From: Druceiella hillmani
Lineage: Eukaryota > Arthropoda > Insecta > Lepidoptera > Hepialidae
Length of the DNA: 64,000 nt
Assembly: GCA_039881145.1 (NCBI GenBank)
Contig: JAYKKI010000075.1
Span: 1,435,001 to 1,499,000 of the forward strand
Reading direction: 5' to 3'
Part shown: in pieces, positions 47,113-59,187 of the stretch
Layout of the letters: each line of letters begins with the position of its first letter
Numbering within the stretch: the first letter of the stretch is position 1
Position numbers and translations under genes: made by a program
The notes under the pieces: model-generated
The model's input: the letters and a program-made list of their open reading frames with translations, nothing else
The model's database searches: none
Told to the model about the DNA's origin: nothing

Positions 47113-48640
47113 TTTTAGTTACGTTTTAAGAACTGTAATTTTCACTTTACTCTATTTGGGGTGGTTGCTGTTAAATTTTTTGCTAGGTTCAATGAATATA
47201 GCTGAAGTTATCTTATTTTACGTTATTTATTTTATTTTTCTCTTCTACTTATTTTATAAAGGTTTACTGATTTGGATTAAGTTGTGTTTTAAGAACTATA
47301 GTTTGCATTTTAGTTTAGATGGGGCGGCCGATGTTAAATTTTTTGCTAGGCTTAATGAATAAAGCGGAAGTCATGTTATTCCACATTATTTATTATATTT
47401 TCATTTTACTTCTACGTATTATGTAACGTTTTATTGATTTTGATTAAGTTGTGTTTTAAGAACTGTAGTTTGTATTTTAGTCTAGATGGAGCGGGTGATG
47501 TTCAAAGTTTTCTTAGGCTCAATGTATACTGCTAAAGTCATCTTATTCCGCACTATTTATTTTTTTTATATTACTTCTGGGTATTTTATAACGGTTTGTT
47601 GATTTGGATTATGTTTTATTTTAAGAACTGTAATTTGAATTTTAGTATAGATGGGGCGGTTGATGTTAAAATCTTTGCTAGGATCAATGAATATAGCGGA
47701 AGTCATTTTATTCCATATTATTTATTTTATTTTCATTTTACTTCTACGTATTATATAACGGTTTATTGAATTTGATAAAGTTGTGTTTTAAAAACTGTAG
47801 TTTGCATTTTTGTCTAGACGGAGCGGGCGATGTCCAAAGTTTTGTTAGGCTCAATGTATACAGCTAAAGTCAGATGACTATATTCCACACTATTTATTAT
47901 ATTTTCGTCTCATTTCTACGTATTTTATAATGGTTTGTTAATTTGGATTAAGTTACGTTTTAAGAACTGTAATTTGCATTTTAGTATAGATGGGGCAGTT
48001 GATGTTAACCTTTTTGCTAGGTTCAATGAATATAGCGGAAATTATCTTATTCCTCACTATTTATTTAATTTTTGTCTTACTTCTATATATTTCAGAACGG
48101 TTTATTGATTTGAATTAATTTGTCTTTTAAGACATATAGAATTTCACTTTCTATGGGGCGGATGATGTTCAAATTTTTGTTAAGCTCAATGAACATAGCT
48201 GAAGTAATTTTATTCCACATTATATATTTTATTTTCGTCTTACTTCTAACTCTTTTATAACGGTTTATTAACTTGGATTAAGTTGTGTTTTAAGAGCTGT
48301 AGTTTTCATTTTAGTTCAGGTGTCGGATAATGTAGTAGATGGCATTTCCGCTAGGATGAACTAATTGTAAGGTGAAGTTATCCTATTCCACATTATTTAT
48401 TTCAATTTATCTTGTTTATATTTATTCCTCAATGATATATTAGGTAGTAATTTGGTTTGAGCTCTGTTATTAATATCTATAATTGTGACGTTCAGATTTC
48501 CGCTGAGATAGAGGGATCGTAAACGAATTTATCTTATTCCGTATTAATTATTTTATTTATGCCTTGCTTGTATTTATTTTACAATAGTCAGCACCGTTAG
48601 TCCAAATTCGCTGTTATTATTACTTTCTGAGTCTGAGTTG
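47113..48640 (+). repeat. Satellite-like array, about nine copies of a ~167-bp unit
   Basis: The landmark gttttaagaactgta recurs at 47123, 47286, 47453, 47618, 47785, 47957, 48124, 48287 and (degraded) about 48464, spacings of 163-177 bp. Each unit also carries gatggggcgg.tgatgtt, tgctaggttcaatgaatata and tttattttattttcgtctta. Copies are about 75-85 % alike and fade toward the right end. Small ORFs such as 47156-47362 are read through the repeat and are not genes. Confidence 0.93.
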
Positions 48641-50943
48641 TACCATGTAAAATATTCTTAAGCCAAGTCACCAGGGCTCCTCTACAATCAACATTTCACG
48701 TATTGTAATTTGAGCACCGCTGCTTACTTTATTTCATGTTTCGTTGTTAATAGTTAATTCAAGCAGGTAATCTGGCTTAGTTATTCATTTAAGCATTTTC
48801 AATTTATATAAACGCCTCAGTGTTTAAGTATTGCTAATTTTTAGTATTCATTTTTAATTATTTATGTGGCGATGTCGAATGATACTGTTTAAAAAAAATT
48901 TTCATATTTTGAAAGGTTTTGTCTCAGCGTATTATTTATATTATAATATATAGTGATAATAGTCGGCGAACCAAGTTACGCGTGCAAGGGTTTGAATTCC
49001 ACTTTTAACTATAGAATATTTAATAGGTCATAAATTCAAGTCTAAACACCTTAACATCCTAATGTTTATCACCGTTTGGGATTAGCTTTAAAGGATGGTT
49101 TATTTAATCCTTCTCTTAAAATGAAAGATAACTTCAAACCTGCTGTTCAAGTGTTATTTCGTTATTAATACTTAAAAGTCGCACAGTTAACAAAGTTTTA
49201 CCTAGTTACTTAGGTTAGTAAATTTGATGTCGATCATGAGTAAAATTATCATTAAGTATTCAGACAAACAATTTATTAAGACGACTGCAATACCATACAT
49301 TTTTTAAAACAATTCGGTAATTTATCTGATTCGATTGCGTTCACAATACTCCTCCCCACTATAAAATTTAATTTAAATTTTTCTTAAATTTTTACGTATG
49401 TCTAAATCCCGGGGCTTTCGAGAAAATTGGTATTTTATAAATTAAAAATTCAATTAATCTTAACGGAAAATTATTATCGAATCGATTTGAAAATTGCAAT
49501 ATATACCTTCCAGAAAAGGCACTATATACTTTCCAGAAAAAGCGCTATGTACCTTCCAGAAAATGCCAAAACACTTCTTTTATGCAATAGGAAAATTTGT
49601 TGGTTTCAATCTTTAAAAATTTGTTGGTTTATTTTCTCCATTTTTTAAATATTTTGATAGGTTTATTTTATTTGCATGATTTTATTTCCAGCATATTTAT
49701 ACTGGGATCTTAAGTGATTTCTCGTTTTGCAATTTGACCAACATTGTATAATGCTATGTCAATTTAATATTCATTGTCAGATGGAGACAAAGATAAATAA
49801 AGACATAAGCGAATCCTCTAATAGCATTTTACATTTTTATTGATTAAAAAAAAAACCTACGCGTCAGTATTACATATCATTATAGCGACGAACTAATATC
49901 GCCATTAAGTCCAAACACGAAAGATATTATTACATCGTCCCACAGACAAAATATCCAAAGAACAATAGATGGCTCACCTAAACACTTAATCCAAGTAAAA
50001 CTCTCAAAGTCCATAACGATTAACTGCAATTAAGTGTCAAAAGTGTAAACATTAAAAAAGGAACGAAGATAATACCGTAATTTGAACAATTAACAAATAA
50101 TTCAATTTCAAACTTCGATAAACTTTGGTAGATATTTCGAACCGTGTCAAATGTCATCCGTATAATTGTTTGTAATACAGGTATCGATCCTGGCCATAGA
50201 CAATGAGGTAAAAAAGTGATAAAAACGCGCGCTTGTCTATTGTCTACGGCGACGGCTGTCAAGTGCCTTATATCATTATTATTTTGAGTGCTAATGTATT
50301 TTTTTGTTTGTTTCTTCGGGCTCTGTTAATAAAGTCTACAGGCGTTATGCCGTGAACCTCAATACTCAAATAAGAATTGTTTTGTGTCCAATGGTTGTAT
50401 TACTATTTTTATTCTTTTCTCCTCTTTTTCGTTTATGAGCTTTTTGTTTCTGTTACTATGAAATTTTTATCTATTTCTTTTTGCTGCACTATAATTTTAT
50501 TTCTAATTAGGTTCTGATAGTGAGAACCAATGTAAGTCTGCTGAAAAAATAAATACTTATATTTCTCTTTTTAACTTTTAGAACATATTTTCGAATAAAT
50601 AGAATATAAAACAAAAACAAAACCAAAACAATCGATACGTATGTATTTCTATTGAGAGTGTAAAGGGATAGGAGGGAAAATAAAAATATTTTGACTATCA
50701 TAATTTGTCTCTTTTATTTATTTAATATACTGTTTATGTCCATTATCTCAGATATGATTAGTAATGTCCAATTGTCAGTAATTGCAATTAATTAGTATTA
50801 ATTATTTCTATATTATAAAATATATTAGAAGACCTAAATATAATCATCGTTCGATTGTTGAAGAAAACACATGCGCTAATTTTTTTTAATTAATAAATTG
50901 TCATGAAATGTTTCTAAATTTTTCTCACCAAAATCTAATTAGA
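48641..50943. other. No gene seen
   Basis: AT-rich sequence between the 167-bp array and the mariner-superfamily element. Only the 27-bp repeat at 49503 is notable. Confidence 0.65.
49503..49568 (+). repeat. 27-bp tandem repeat, 2.5 copies
   Basis: ataccttccagaaaaggcac tatatac is repeated as tttccagaaaaagcgctatg tac and then ccttccagaaaatgcc. Confidence 0.88.
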
Positions 50944-50945
50944 TA

Positions 50946-52272
50946 CAGGATGTCCGGTTGCAGGATTAGGTTTTAAATTTCTCTAAAACCGCTGAGCGGG
51001 GGAGCGGGGAGGGGGTCGCGTTAGCTTTGTCATTCGTGCGGGTTATTTAGTCACGATGTCACAGTGGACGGGAGAACAACGTGCGTTCGCAATTGAAGCG
51101 TATTTCAAGGCCAATGATTCGTGTGTAGCTGCTCGTTGAAGATTTTGTTCGCATTACAATATTCGACGTTTGCGTGACGCCGCAAGTGAAGATTTGATTC
51201 GGTTATGGGTACGGAGGTTCCGGGCAGCAAGTTCAGCAGAAAATAATCCACGGTCTGGACCCAGCCGCGCGTCGTGAACGAATGAAAACATTAAACTCGT
51301 CGCGAACAGTTTGCACGAAAATCCGCGTCAGTCAAGAGAGCGGCTGCTCTAGGACTTCCAAAAACTATTGTGCACGAAATATTGAACAAGGATATTAAAT
51401 TTCATCCTTTTGAAATTCAAATTGTGTAAGCGCTTCAGCTTAATGAATTTAATTTGCGTAAAAGTTTGTGCGAGACAGTGTTAGAGTGATTTCACACAGT
51501 AAATACTATCTTTTGGAGTGATGAAGCCTATTTTCATTTAAATGGAAGTGTCAATAATCAGAATTGCCGTTATTGGACACGTAAAGGGCAGAACCCACGT
51601 TTGAAACATCATAAGCCACTTCACAGTCCCAAAGTGATGGTTTGGTGTGCATTGTCAAGCCGCGGAATAATCGAAGCCTATTTTTTTGATAATCATCAAG
51701 GGTGAGCCATTACTGTGAACGGTGTCTCTTACCGGCGCATGCTTAACGATTATTTTCTGCCAATATTGAGAGAACATCCTACTTCACACACATGGTTTCA
51801 ACAAGATGGTGACACGCCTCACACTGCTAGAGAGACCACGGTGCTTCTTCGTGATTTCTTCCCTGACTAATTATTAAACCCTTTCGGTGATATCCCCTGG
51901 GCACCCAGGTCGCCGGATCTCACCTCCACCTACTTTTTTCTGTGGGTGAATCTGAAAAGCAAAGTTTATGAAACAATCCCAGCGACCATCTCAGCACTGA
52001 AAGGAAGTATCGTTCGCAAGGTTAATGGCATGCTGACGTCACTACTTCAGCGGGCGACACGAAATGCTGTGTCTAGATTCCAAGAATGTATCCAACGTGA
52101 CGGTCAACATTTAGACTAAATAATTTTTAAGAAATAATTATATAATTCTTAATTCCTAATACTTCTCCTTAATTCTTTTTCCTTCTGTGTAGAAGGAAAT
52201 GAAATAAATTTACATCCTTTGCAGTTTTTTTTATTTAAATTTGAAAACCTAATCCTGCCACCGGTCACCCTT
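50946..52272 (+). mobile_element. Mariner-superfamily (IS630/Tc1/mariner) element, D-41-D spacing, inactive
   Basis: About 1,327 bp flanked by TA at 50944-50945 and 52273-52274, the usual target duplication of this superfamily. Terminal inverted repeats run about 33 bp: left begins caggatgtccggttgcagga, right (reverse complement) begins aagggtgaccggtggcagga, and both continue ttaggtttt.aaattt. The complete-length but broken transposase gene lies between them. Near-full length and readable ends suggest a fairly recent insertion compared with the other fragments here. Confidence 0.93.
51056..52119 (+). pseudogene. Transposase pseudogene of the mariner-superfamily element
   Basis: Starts MSQWTGEQRAFAIEAYFK and ends CIQRDGQHLD before TAA at 52117-52119. 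Readable landmarks: a helix-turn-helix N-terminus, LPKTIVHEILNKDIKFHP, SDEAYFHLNG (first catalytic Asp), WFQQDGDTPHTA (second Asp) and RSPDLTSTYFFLW. The third catalytic Asp, expected just before FFLW, is Tyr here. Forty-one residues separate the second Asp from that position, the spacing of the DD41D group, not DD34D (mariner) or DD34E (Tc1). In-frame stops include TGA at 51137-51139 (after VAAR), one after NHQG, one after FFPD, plus frameshifts near 51200-51300. It cannot make an active enzyme. Confidence 0.9.
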
Positions 52273-52416
52273 TATTTACGAAACTCTACTCTTATCCGTC
52301 CTAGAAAAGAAAGGAGCGTTTTAGCTAAACTTCTCCTAATAAGTACTCAGTTAATTCGTATAACTTCAAGACGAGTCCACTGAAATTTTTTGAACTTGAG
52401 AAAGCACGACCAGATG

Positions 52417-52444
52417 AGAATCGCTTATTACAGTAAGCGATTCT
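52417..52444. repeat. Perfect hairpin, 11-bp stem, 6-nt loop
   Basis: agaatcgctta, ttacag, taagcgattct. Confidence 0.88.
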
Positions 52445-52684
52445 GAAGATTCGTGAATTCCTCACCGTCAAATTGAATTCTGCAGAGAATCATTTATTGT
52501 ATACACAATAAGATTATGAAACCAACTAAATACAAACATGAAAAGCTGTGTAATGTAATCTGAAATCGCACTCAGTATCATATTCTACAAATCTAAATTC
52601 CTTTTATATACAATCCTCACTATTTCTTCAACCCATCCCTATATTTGGTACGTAGCATGTGTTGTTTTATTTAATCATAGTTAT

Positions 52685-53260
52685 TTATATATTAACACGT
52701 GAAGATCAAACTTTGTACCTGTTTTTAAGTATATTGCGAAGGAGTGTGAGATTTGGTATAGATAAAGTTTATATGGAGAAGGAGTGCAGAAAGCTAAAAT
52801 TTATATATATTATGTATTACAAATAAATACGTTAAATAATACATTACAAATCGATTAAAAGATTCATTGTTGACGTTCATATTGTCAATGTCAAACATAT
52901 AACAGTCTGTGGTCAAAAAGTCGCATAGAGTAGAGATTGTCGCCAAAGAATTTTAAAATGTCAGATTGACTGAATGAATTTCGAACTATGAATTTTGTGT
53001 GATTTCAGACTTTTCTTTATTAATAGTCTGTGGAGTCTATGTCAGGACAAAAAAGCGTTTATTTTATATTTTGTGTAATAGATATGTGTTTTATATATTA
53101 GTGAAATACAGCTTGCTTAATATACACCTGTTGCAAAAGGAAAATTTTGTAGCAGCAATCTGAATTGACTTACTCTCGCCTATCTATTAGTGTTTTCAAC
53201 AAAGTGAGCAGGTCAGTACATTACGGTCAAATTCCGACCACAGGGCGACCACTTGTAGGT
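52685..53260 (+). repeat. Dispersed repeat family F, copy 2
   Basis: Second copy of the family at 44400-44935, 8.3 kb downstream in the same direction. The end ttacggtcaaattccgacca cagggcgaccact is better preserved here. It is followed by a sequence (53377-53470) resembling the SINE tail at 7.5 kb: aagagattgctctcttaacg ataagtccgtc. Confidence 0.7.
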
Positions 53261-53369
53261 ATAAATATTTATATCTCTGGTATGATGGCAGTATATAAAT
53301 ATTTTTATTATTTGTTTATATTCACTAATCACTTGGCGACTACGCTAACTATTCATACTTGCTTTGTTG

Positions 53370-53478
53370 TTTTGTGCTCTAAGAGATTGCTCTCTTAACG
53401 ATAAGTCCGTCATAATGATCACATCAATGTACACATGATTTCCAAGTTGGAAATAAAGTTTTGTAAATAAATAAAACT
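53370..53478 (+). repeat. SINE-like 3' tail
   Basis: ctaagagattgctctcttaa cgataagtccgtcataatga matches the tail region of the tRNA-derived SINE at 7485-7680 and ends in gtaaataaataaaact. No A or B box precedes it, so it is either a truncated copy or the shared 3' end of a partner LINE. Confidence 0.5.
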
Positions 53479-54189
53479 GGATAAATACTTTATCATCATT
53501 TTCGCTCAAGAGGAGTTCAAGAAGTCTTAGATAATACTTACGTAAAAACTTGTCACAAAAGTGTTATTTAAATTAGAGCCCAAATGAAAACATCGCATGA
53601 TTTAAGTGTATGTCATAAATACTGAACAATAATTTTAACACATTTTTAATTTTAGTATTAAATTTAAATTTTATGTAATGTTTAGTTGAGAATAATTTCT
53701 GTTATTAAATTTTGTCATAAACGATCTGACCTTAAATATCGAATTTACTTAACGTTGCATATAAAAAACTGATTCCTAGCGTCTCAGAATTATTTTGTTA
53801 TTTTTAACATAATTTTAAGATATGTAAAACTCAACCAAACCCCTTAATATAGGCTAATACTTTAAAGCTCATTACCACGTACATATTAAGACTACAATAC
53901 ATAACGCCGATTTACCATCTAATAACTAAGATCAAATGAAAGAATTGTAAGGACGTCATTGTTATGTGTGAACAAAATTTAATATAACAACCTCGACTGG
54001 CTTAATCAAGAAAGTACCAACGACCTGTGCAGTTAGCTTAACTATATGATATTTTAATTAAAACATTAATTTGGTTTAATTAAAAAGCCGGCGTGATACC
54101 TAGACGGGTAAGTAATTAGATTCACTATCTTGTTTATTGCATGCGCATGGGCCGTCCCTTGTTATATTTTTCACTTCCGCTGCGGGTGG

Positions 54190-54812
54190 GAAAGGGTATT
54201 GTTTCTTGGAATCTTATAACGTAAATATATTTAAAAGTGTAAATCACATCGTGTCAATAATATAAAGAAAACAATGTGGCTCTATATAGATTCGTATTTA
54301 ACGTGCTAATTTGGAAACAGTAGTTAGAGATAAGTGGCTCCTATAGTGCGCGGACTAGTTTTGCTTCTTGGAATCGTATAATATAGATGTATTTAATAGT
54401 GTAAAGCACATCGTGTCAATAATATAATAGAAATGTCGTGTCTCTACGTATATTCGTTTTCCCTATGGTAATTTGGAAATAGTAGACGGAGATAAGTGGC
54501 TTCTGTAGAGAGAAGATGAGCTTTATTCTTGTAATCGTATAATATCATATCGTGTCTATAATATAATGCGATGTGGCTATACGTAGATTAGTTTTTTCCT
54601 ATTGTAATTAGGAAAAAGTAGATAGAGATAAGTGGCTCCATCAGCGAGGGGGCAAGTTTTGCTTCTTGAAATCATTTAATCATGGAAGTATTCAAAAGTA
54701 TATATTGCAATATGTCACTAATATAATGAAATTGATGAGTCTCTACGTGGATTAGTAATTTCTATGGTAATTTGGAAATAGTATATAGAGATAAGTGGCT
54801 CCTACAGCTTTT
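54190..54812 (+). repeat. Degenerate ~130-170-bp tandem array, four copies
   Basis: Units contain gcttcttggaatcgtataat, cacatcgtgtcaataatata and gagataagtggctcc. The aatc landmark recurs at 54210, 54372, 54543 and 54670. The fourth unit is followed by unrelated sequence after ctcctacag at about 54800. Confidence 0.88.
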
Positions 54813-55477
54813 TTGGAATTTTTGTCTGTATGCGTGTCTATTTGTGCCTAATTTATACAAAATAGCTTGTTTGATTTTGGATGAACGTTTGTAATGGAGA
54901 TTATGAATTGATCTGTTTAACTGGAGACATGGACGTAGTCTAAGTGGGTAAATGAGGCATTTCTTCTCCTTTTGTTCAAGTTAAAAAATGTAAATCGATT
55001 TCTTCCGTAAATAGTTTACATTTTATAAAAATATTATGTACGTCTGTCAACTCAGGTTGCCTGACATTAATTGTTTTTAATGCTCTATTACGTGTTATTA
55101 TTAAGAATTTGTTAAAAAATATGGCTGAAATATTTAAAAACAATCGTGATCAATATTATTATAGTTCTGTTGTAGCCATAGTGAGTTATTAATCATTATT
55201 GAATTTTTTTTCTACGTAGCGGGCGGGTTAAAAATCGCTTAAGACCTACTACATTCGAAAATAGATTAAATGTCTATACAGTTAGCGTACACGACGAATA
55301 TTAGTTTCTTGCCGTAATTCTGTTTCAAAATAAACAAATAAATTTTAAAATCTTATCTGCGAAAAATTAGGTAAGGATGCAAAGTGATTGATGTTCACGT
55401 AAACCTGATTATTTTTGCATATTTATCTCTTATTAATAAGTTTCTATGTAAAATGTAATCATTGAACGAAGAAACCG

Positions 55478-56150
55478 GCTAAATGCGAGTTCCGCTCGCT
55501 CATGGAGGGTTCCATACATCGTACAAAATGAAATTACTATATTTATCATTAGCCATCACCAATATGAACTTCATAGCGTAATAAATATTTCATAGTAACT
55601 AATATAGTTAAATGCTGGGCATATATATTATTGTCAATATCTCTAAAACTTTTATATCTAGAATCATTCTTAAAGTTTTTTTTCAACCTTTGTGTGGGCT
55701 TCGAACAACTCTACTTCTTTTATAGTGCTAGGTTCAGTAGTTTCGGAAATAAGGTGAATTGAGAACATGTTCTTTTCGTATTTTTCAGTATTTCTCTGAA
55801 TATATAGGTACTACATAACATTTCGAACAACTCTGCTTCTTAGGTTCGGTAGTTTCGGAAATAAGGTGAAGGGAGAACAAGTTCTTTCATATTTTTCTGT
55901 ATCTCTCTGAATATATAGGTACTACATAAAATTTCGAACAACTCTGCTTCTTAGGTTCGGTAGTTTCGGAAATAAGGTGAAGGGAGAACAAGTTCTTTCA
56001 TATTTTTCTGTATCTCTCTGAATATATAGGTACTACATAAAATTTCGAACAACTCTGCTTCTTAGGTTCGGTAGTTTCGGAAATAAGGTGAAGGCATCAC
56101 ATGTTCTTTTCGTATTTTTCAGTATCTCTCTGAATATATTACCTGTATAA
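55478..56150 (+). repeat. Dispersed repeat family D copy carrying an internal tandem array
   Basis: Opens aaccggctaaatgcgagttc cgctcgctcatggagggttccatacat, the copy closest to the classical lepidopteran form of this repeat. The inner section has been amplified into the 111-bp tandem array described separately. Confidence 0.55.
55700..56150 (+). repeat. 111-bp tandem array, about four copies
   Basis: Landmark tcgaacaactctgcttctt at 55701, 55823, 55934 and 56045. Each unit contains ggttcggtagtttcggaaat aaggtga and tctctctgaatatataggta. The two middle units are almost identical. The array lies inside a family D repeat. Confidence 0.93.
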
Positions 56151-56889
56151 AATTGTGAAAAAATATTGTTGAGACCTTCATAATTCGAGCATTATAAAAA
56201 TCTTAAAAAAATTTCGGTATAATCCGGTACATGATTTCGGAAGAAAATATAATAAACAATAAAATAATCGTGGAATACTTGTGGAAATACGGAAATATAA
56301 ATAAAGTAATGGGTCATAAAAACGGTTAAAAATTATGATTTTATGGTATTTTATGTAGTTTTGTTGTTAACCCAATTCTAATTTGTAATCTTTAACCTCT
56401 ATGTAACACCTAAATATCAACTTGATTCGAAACTTGGTCAATTTGTTGGTAGGGTTACAACTTCTAGTTCACAGTTATTTTTTAAAAGGCATGATAAACT
56501 CCAATTAAGTAGTTATTGGACACAACAATTTTGAACTATATATATTTATTAAAGTATATTTTATATTTTGGAAGAATTATACCTAAGGTTCTTTTTTACT
56601 ATTATATAATATAATTATATTAAATTTATTAAAAAATAGTATATAATATAATTATATATAATACAATTTGTCCTTCCGTCCTTCTATCCATCTGAACGTC
56701 ACAGCCTCACAGTTTCATCAGTTTTAAAATTAGGTGCATAACATTTTTAAGTAGATTTTTGAAGATGGAGATTCGACAATTTCACAGCAAAATATTTTTT
56801 TTTTAAATTTACTTTCTTGTAAAATGGGGGCGAATATTATTTCAAGCACCTCGCTGACTGAGATGTCATTCGAAAGGTCTTAAAAATTA

Positions 56890-57115
56890 AAATTGAAGTT
56901 ATATTTACCATTTTTAATACGGTAGTTAACTCATAGTAAATTTTGATATTTTTCGTACAATATTGTAAAATATAAGTTAATTAAAAACCAGTCTGGAAAA
57001 AAATTAAAAATTGATTGAAAAATAAGCCAGTTATAGGCTTCTAAATTTGAAGATACGGATAGGGTTGGGTATATCCCTGTCTCTTTTCCTCTTGTAGAAT
57101 ATAATGTGCAATATT
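56890..57115 (+). repeat. Dispersed repeat family G, forward copy
   Basis: Inverted partner of 10000-10215, 47 kb away, with high similarity over about 220 bp (atttttcgtacaatattgta, taattaaaaaccagtctgga, ataggcttctaaatttgaag, gggtatatccctgtctcttt). It is non-coding. Confidence 0.75.
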
Positions 57116-57689
57116 AAAAATGACCTCACAACACAGTATTCCCGTCCTTGTCTAAAGATTAAATTTAAACTTTTATAACTCGTTCAATTTTTAAGATTAT
57201 TAAACATTTTTTTCACTCTCCATCAGCTTGTACCTTGAAATAGAAAAAAATTAGTCAAATACCCAATTTTACTATTAATATTACGCTTCAAAGTGACGTT
57301 TCTCACGCCTTTAAATTTTAAAATACATATTTTAAGGAACTAAAACAATCCTCGACTTGTTTAGAAATTTTAATGGAAATTATTTCGGTTAATTTGTATT
57401 AACAACTTCAATATTTCTAGTGCATCCCGACACGTATTTTTTCGCTTTTGTTTAAGTTGGCAAGCTCTGTAAATTATCCTATAAATATCCCTAATAGTTA
57501 ATTTTTAGACTAAACTTTAGATTATTGTTTTTATACGTCTTTTTTAATAGTACTACAATAGATATATGGAGTTTTAATCGATAAGTTTATTTTATTTAGT
57601 ACTACAGTAAATCTAAGCAGATATGATGAAATTTACTTAATAAAAAGCGACAGTTATTGTGGAGAGTTATAGGGCAGAAATACATATAA

Positions 57690-57790
57690 TAATAATAATA
57701 AAAAGGCATTTATTCCCCGAATAACATTTTAGAATATACAATAATATTGGACTTCACGTTACTTATATAATTAAAACATTATTACAATAT
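57690..57790 (-). repeat. Possible 3' end of a LINE (ATT-repeat tail)
   Basis: On the minus strand aaaatgttattcggggaata aatgcctttttattattatt is the kind of 3' end with a short TTA/ATT repeat that closes many insect non-LTR retrotransposons. How far the element extends to higher coordinates is not clear; no coding motif is seen up to 58230. Confidence 0.4.
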
Positions 57791-58229
57791 AATTTAATTG
57801 AATATTTGTAATTAAAAAATTGAAAAGGTAATTTAAGAAAAAAATAAATTCAAGCCTCGATCCTAGCAATAAATATATTAAGACAAAATGCTAATTATAT
57901 ACATAATGGAAATACATGAGAAAAAAGATATACTTAAAAATGAATGACGACGAAGAAATGAAATAGGATTTAGCTTTATGCGTGCTACTCTAAAGTTTTA
58001 ATATAGAAATTAATATTTTACTTTCAAATTAGTACTATCATGTAAGCTGTACGTAAAATATAGCTACTCGCATATTAAAATAAAAAAAATTCTAGATTAT
58101 AGATAAAAATTCTAGATATATAGATATTTATATAAAACCAGTCCAATCTCCTGTATAGTCGATTTAAAACAATTACAGCTGTTTCCAAGCTGGACTTATC
58201 GAAAACGAAAAGTTTGAATATCTTTAAAT

Positions 58230-58775
58230 AAAATCTGTCAAGCACGAGTAGAACTCGCACTATAAAGGTTCTTACACAAATAGGCACTTATGAATATTTA
58301 AAGATACGTAGCATTCCGACTACTTTATTTACAAATGTTAATTTTACACAACCTAAATTTATTGCCTACCATATATTTCACAGGCGTAAAAACAAGGGGC
58401 ATGTTTCAAAATATAACAACCAATTAATAAAATTTTCGGATTTTTCCTTTACTTGTGCTGTAAGTCCTTATTTTTTCCCAAGTTTCATCATTATAGGTTA
58501 ACGGAAAGTACCCAAAAGTTTTCATTTATTTGCGCGTTTCAAAATATACGGCATAAATGCCCGTACTTTTAGGGTTCTTCTTAATTGACTTAGAAACTTG
58601 ATTTTTTTACAGCCACAAGAAACCGTAGATCTAAGTATTTAATATTAATTTCAACTTAATACCTCCACACGTTCTTGAGAATAAGGGTCTTGACAGACCG
58701 ACAGACGGACAACGCAGTGATCGTACAAGGGTTTATTTTTTCCTTTTGAGATACGGGACCCTAAAAAGGAATGAA
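58230..58775 (+). repeat. Dispersed repeat family D, near-complete copy
   Basis: Opens tctgtcaagcacgagtagaa ctcgcactataaaggttctt; carries ggcataaatgcccgtacttt; ends cagaccgacagacggacaac, then gagatacgggaccctaaaaa. The closing gggaccctaaaaa is the family's end. Confidence 0.6.
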
Positions 58776-59187
58776 ATTATCTATTAACTAGCTGTGTTTG
58801 GCGGTTCCACCTGGATAAAAGTATCTTAATTACTGAACACCTCCGCTCTGTTCGCCAAACGATATCAGTGGCCGGGGAAGGGAGCATGTAATACTCGGGA
58901 TGTTCAGTCAATAAAAAAACTAGTCCCTTCATGCTTTTCACCATTTAAGCAGTGTTCGCCGAGTTTGACGAAAAATAACTTTTGAAATCGGACATGTACA
59001 TAGTTCCAGAGATTAACGTGAACAAACATAAGAAGAATCGCTTCGCTTTTGTCACCGCTTTGCTCCTATGAGCGGTAGTGTGATAATGTGGGATTTCTAA
59101 CATAACAAGAATTATTTCTAATTGGATCTGTGGTTCCACTTATTGCAGCAAATGTACAAATAAACCAACAAATTTTTCCGTGTTATA

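Noticed and set aside
47156..47362. Hydrophobic 68-codon ORF
   Set aside because: Lies in two units of the 167-bp array; other units are not open in that frame.
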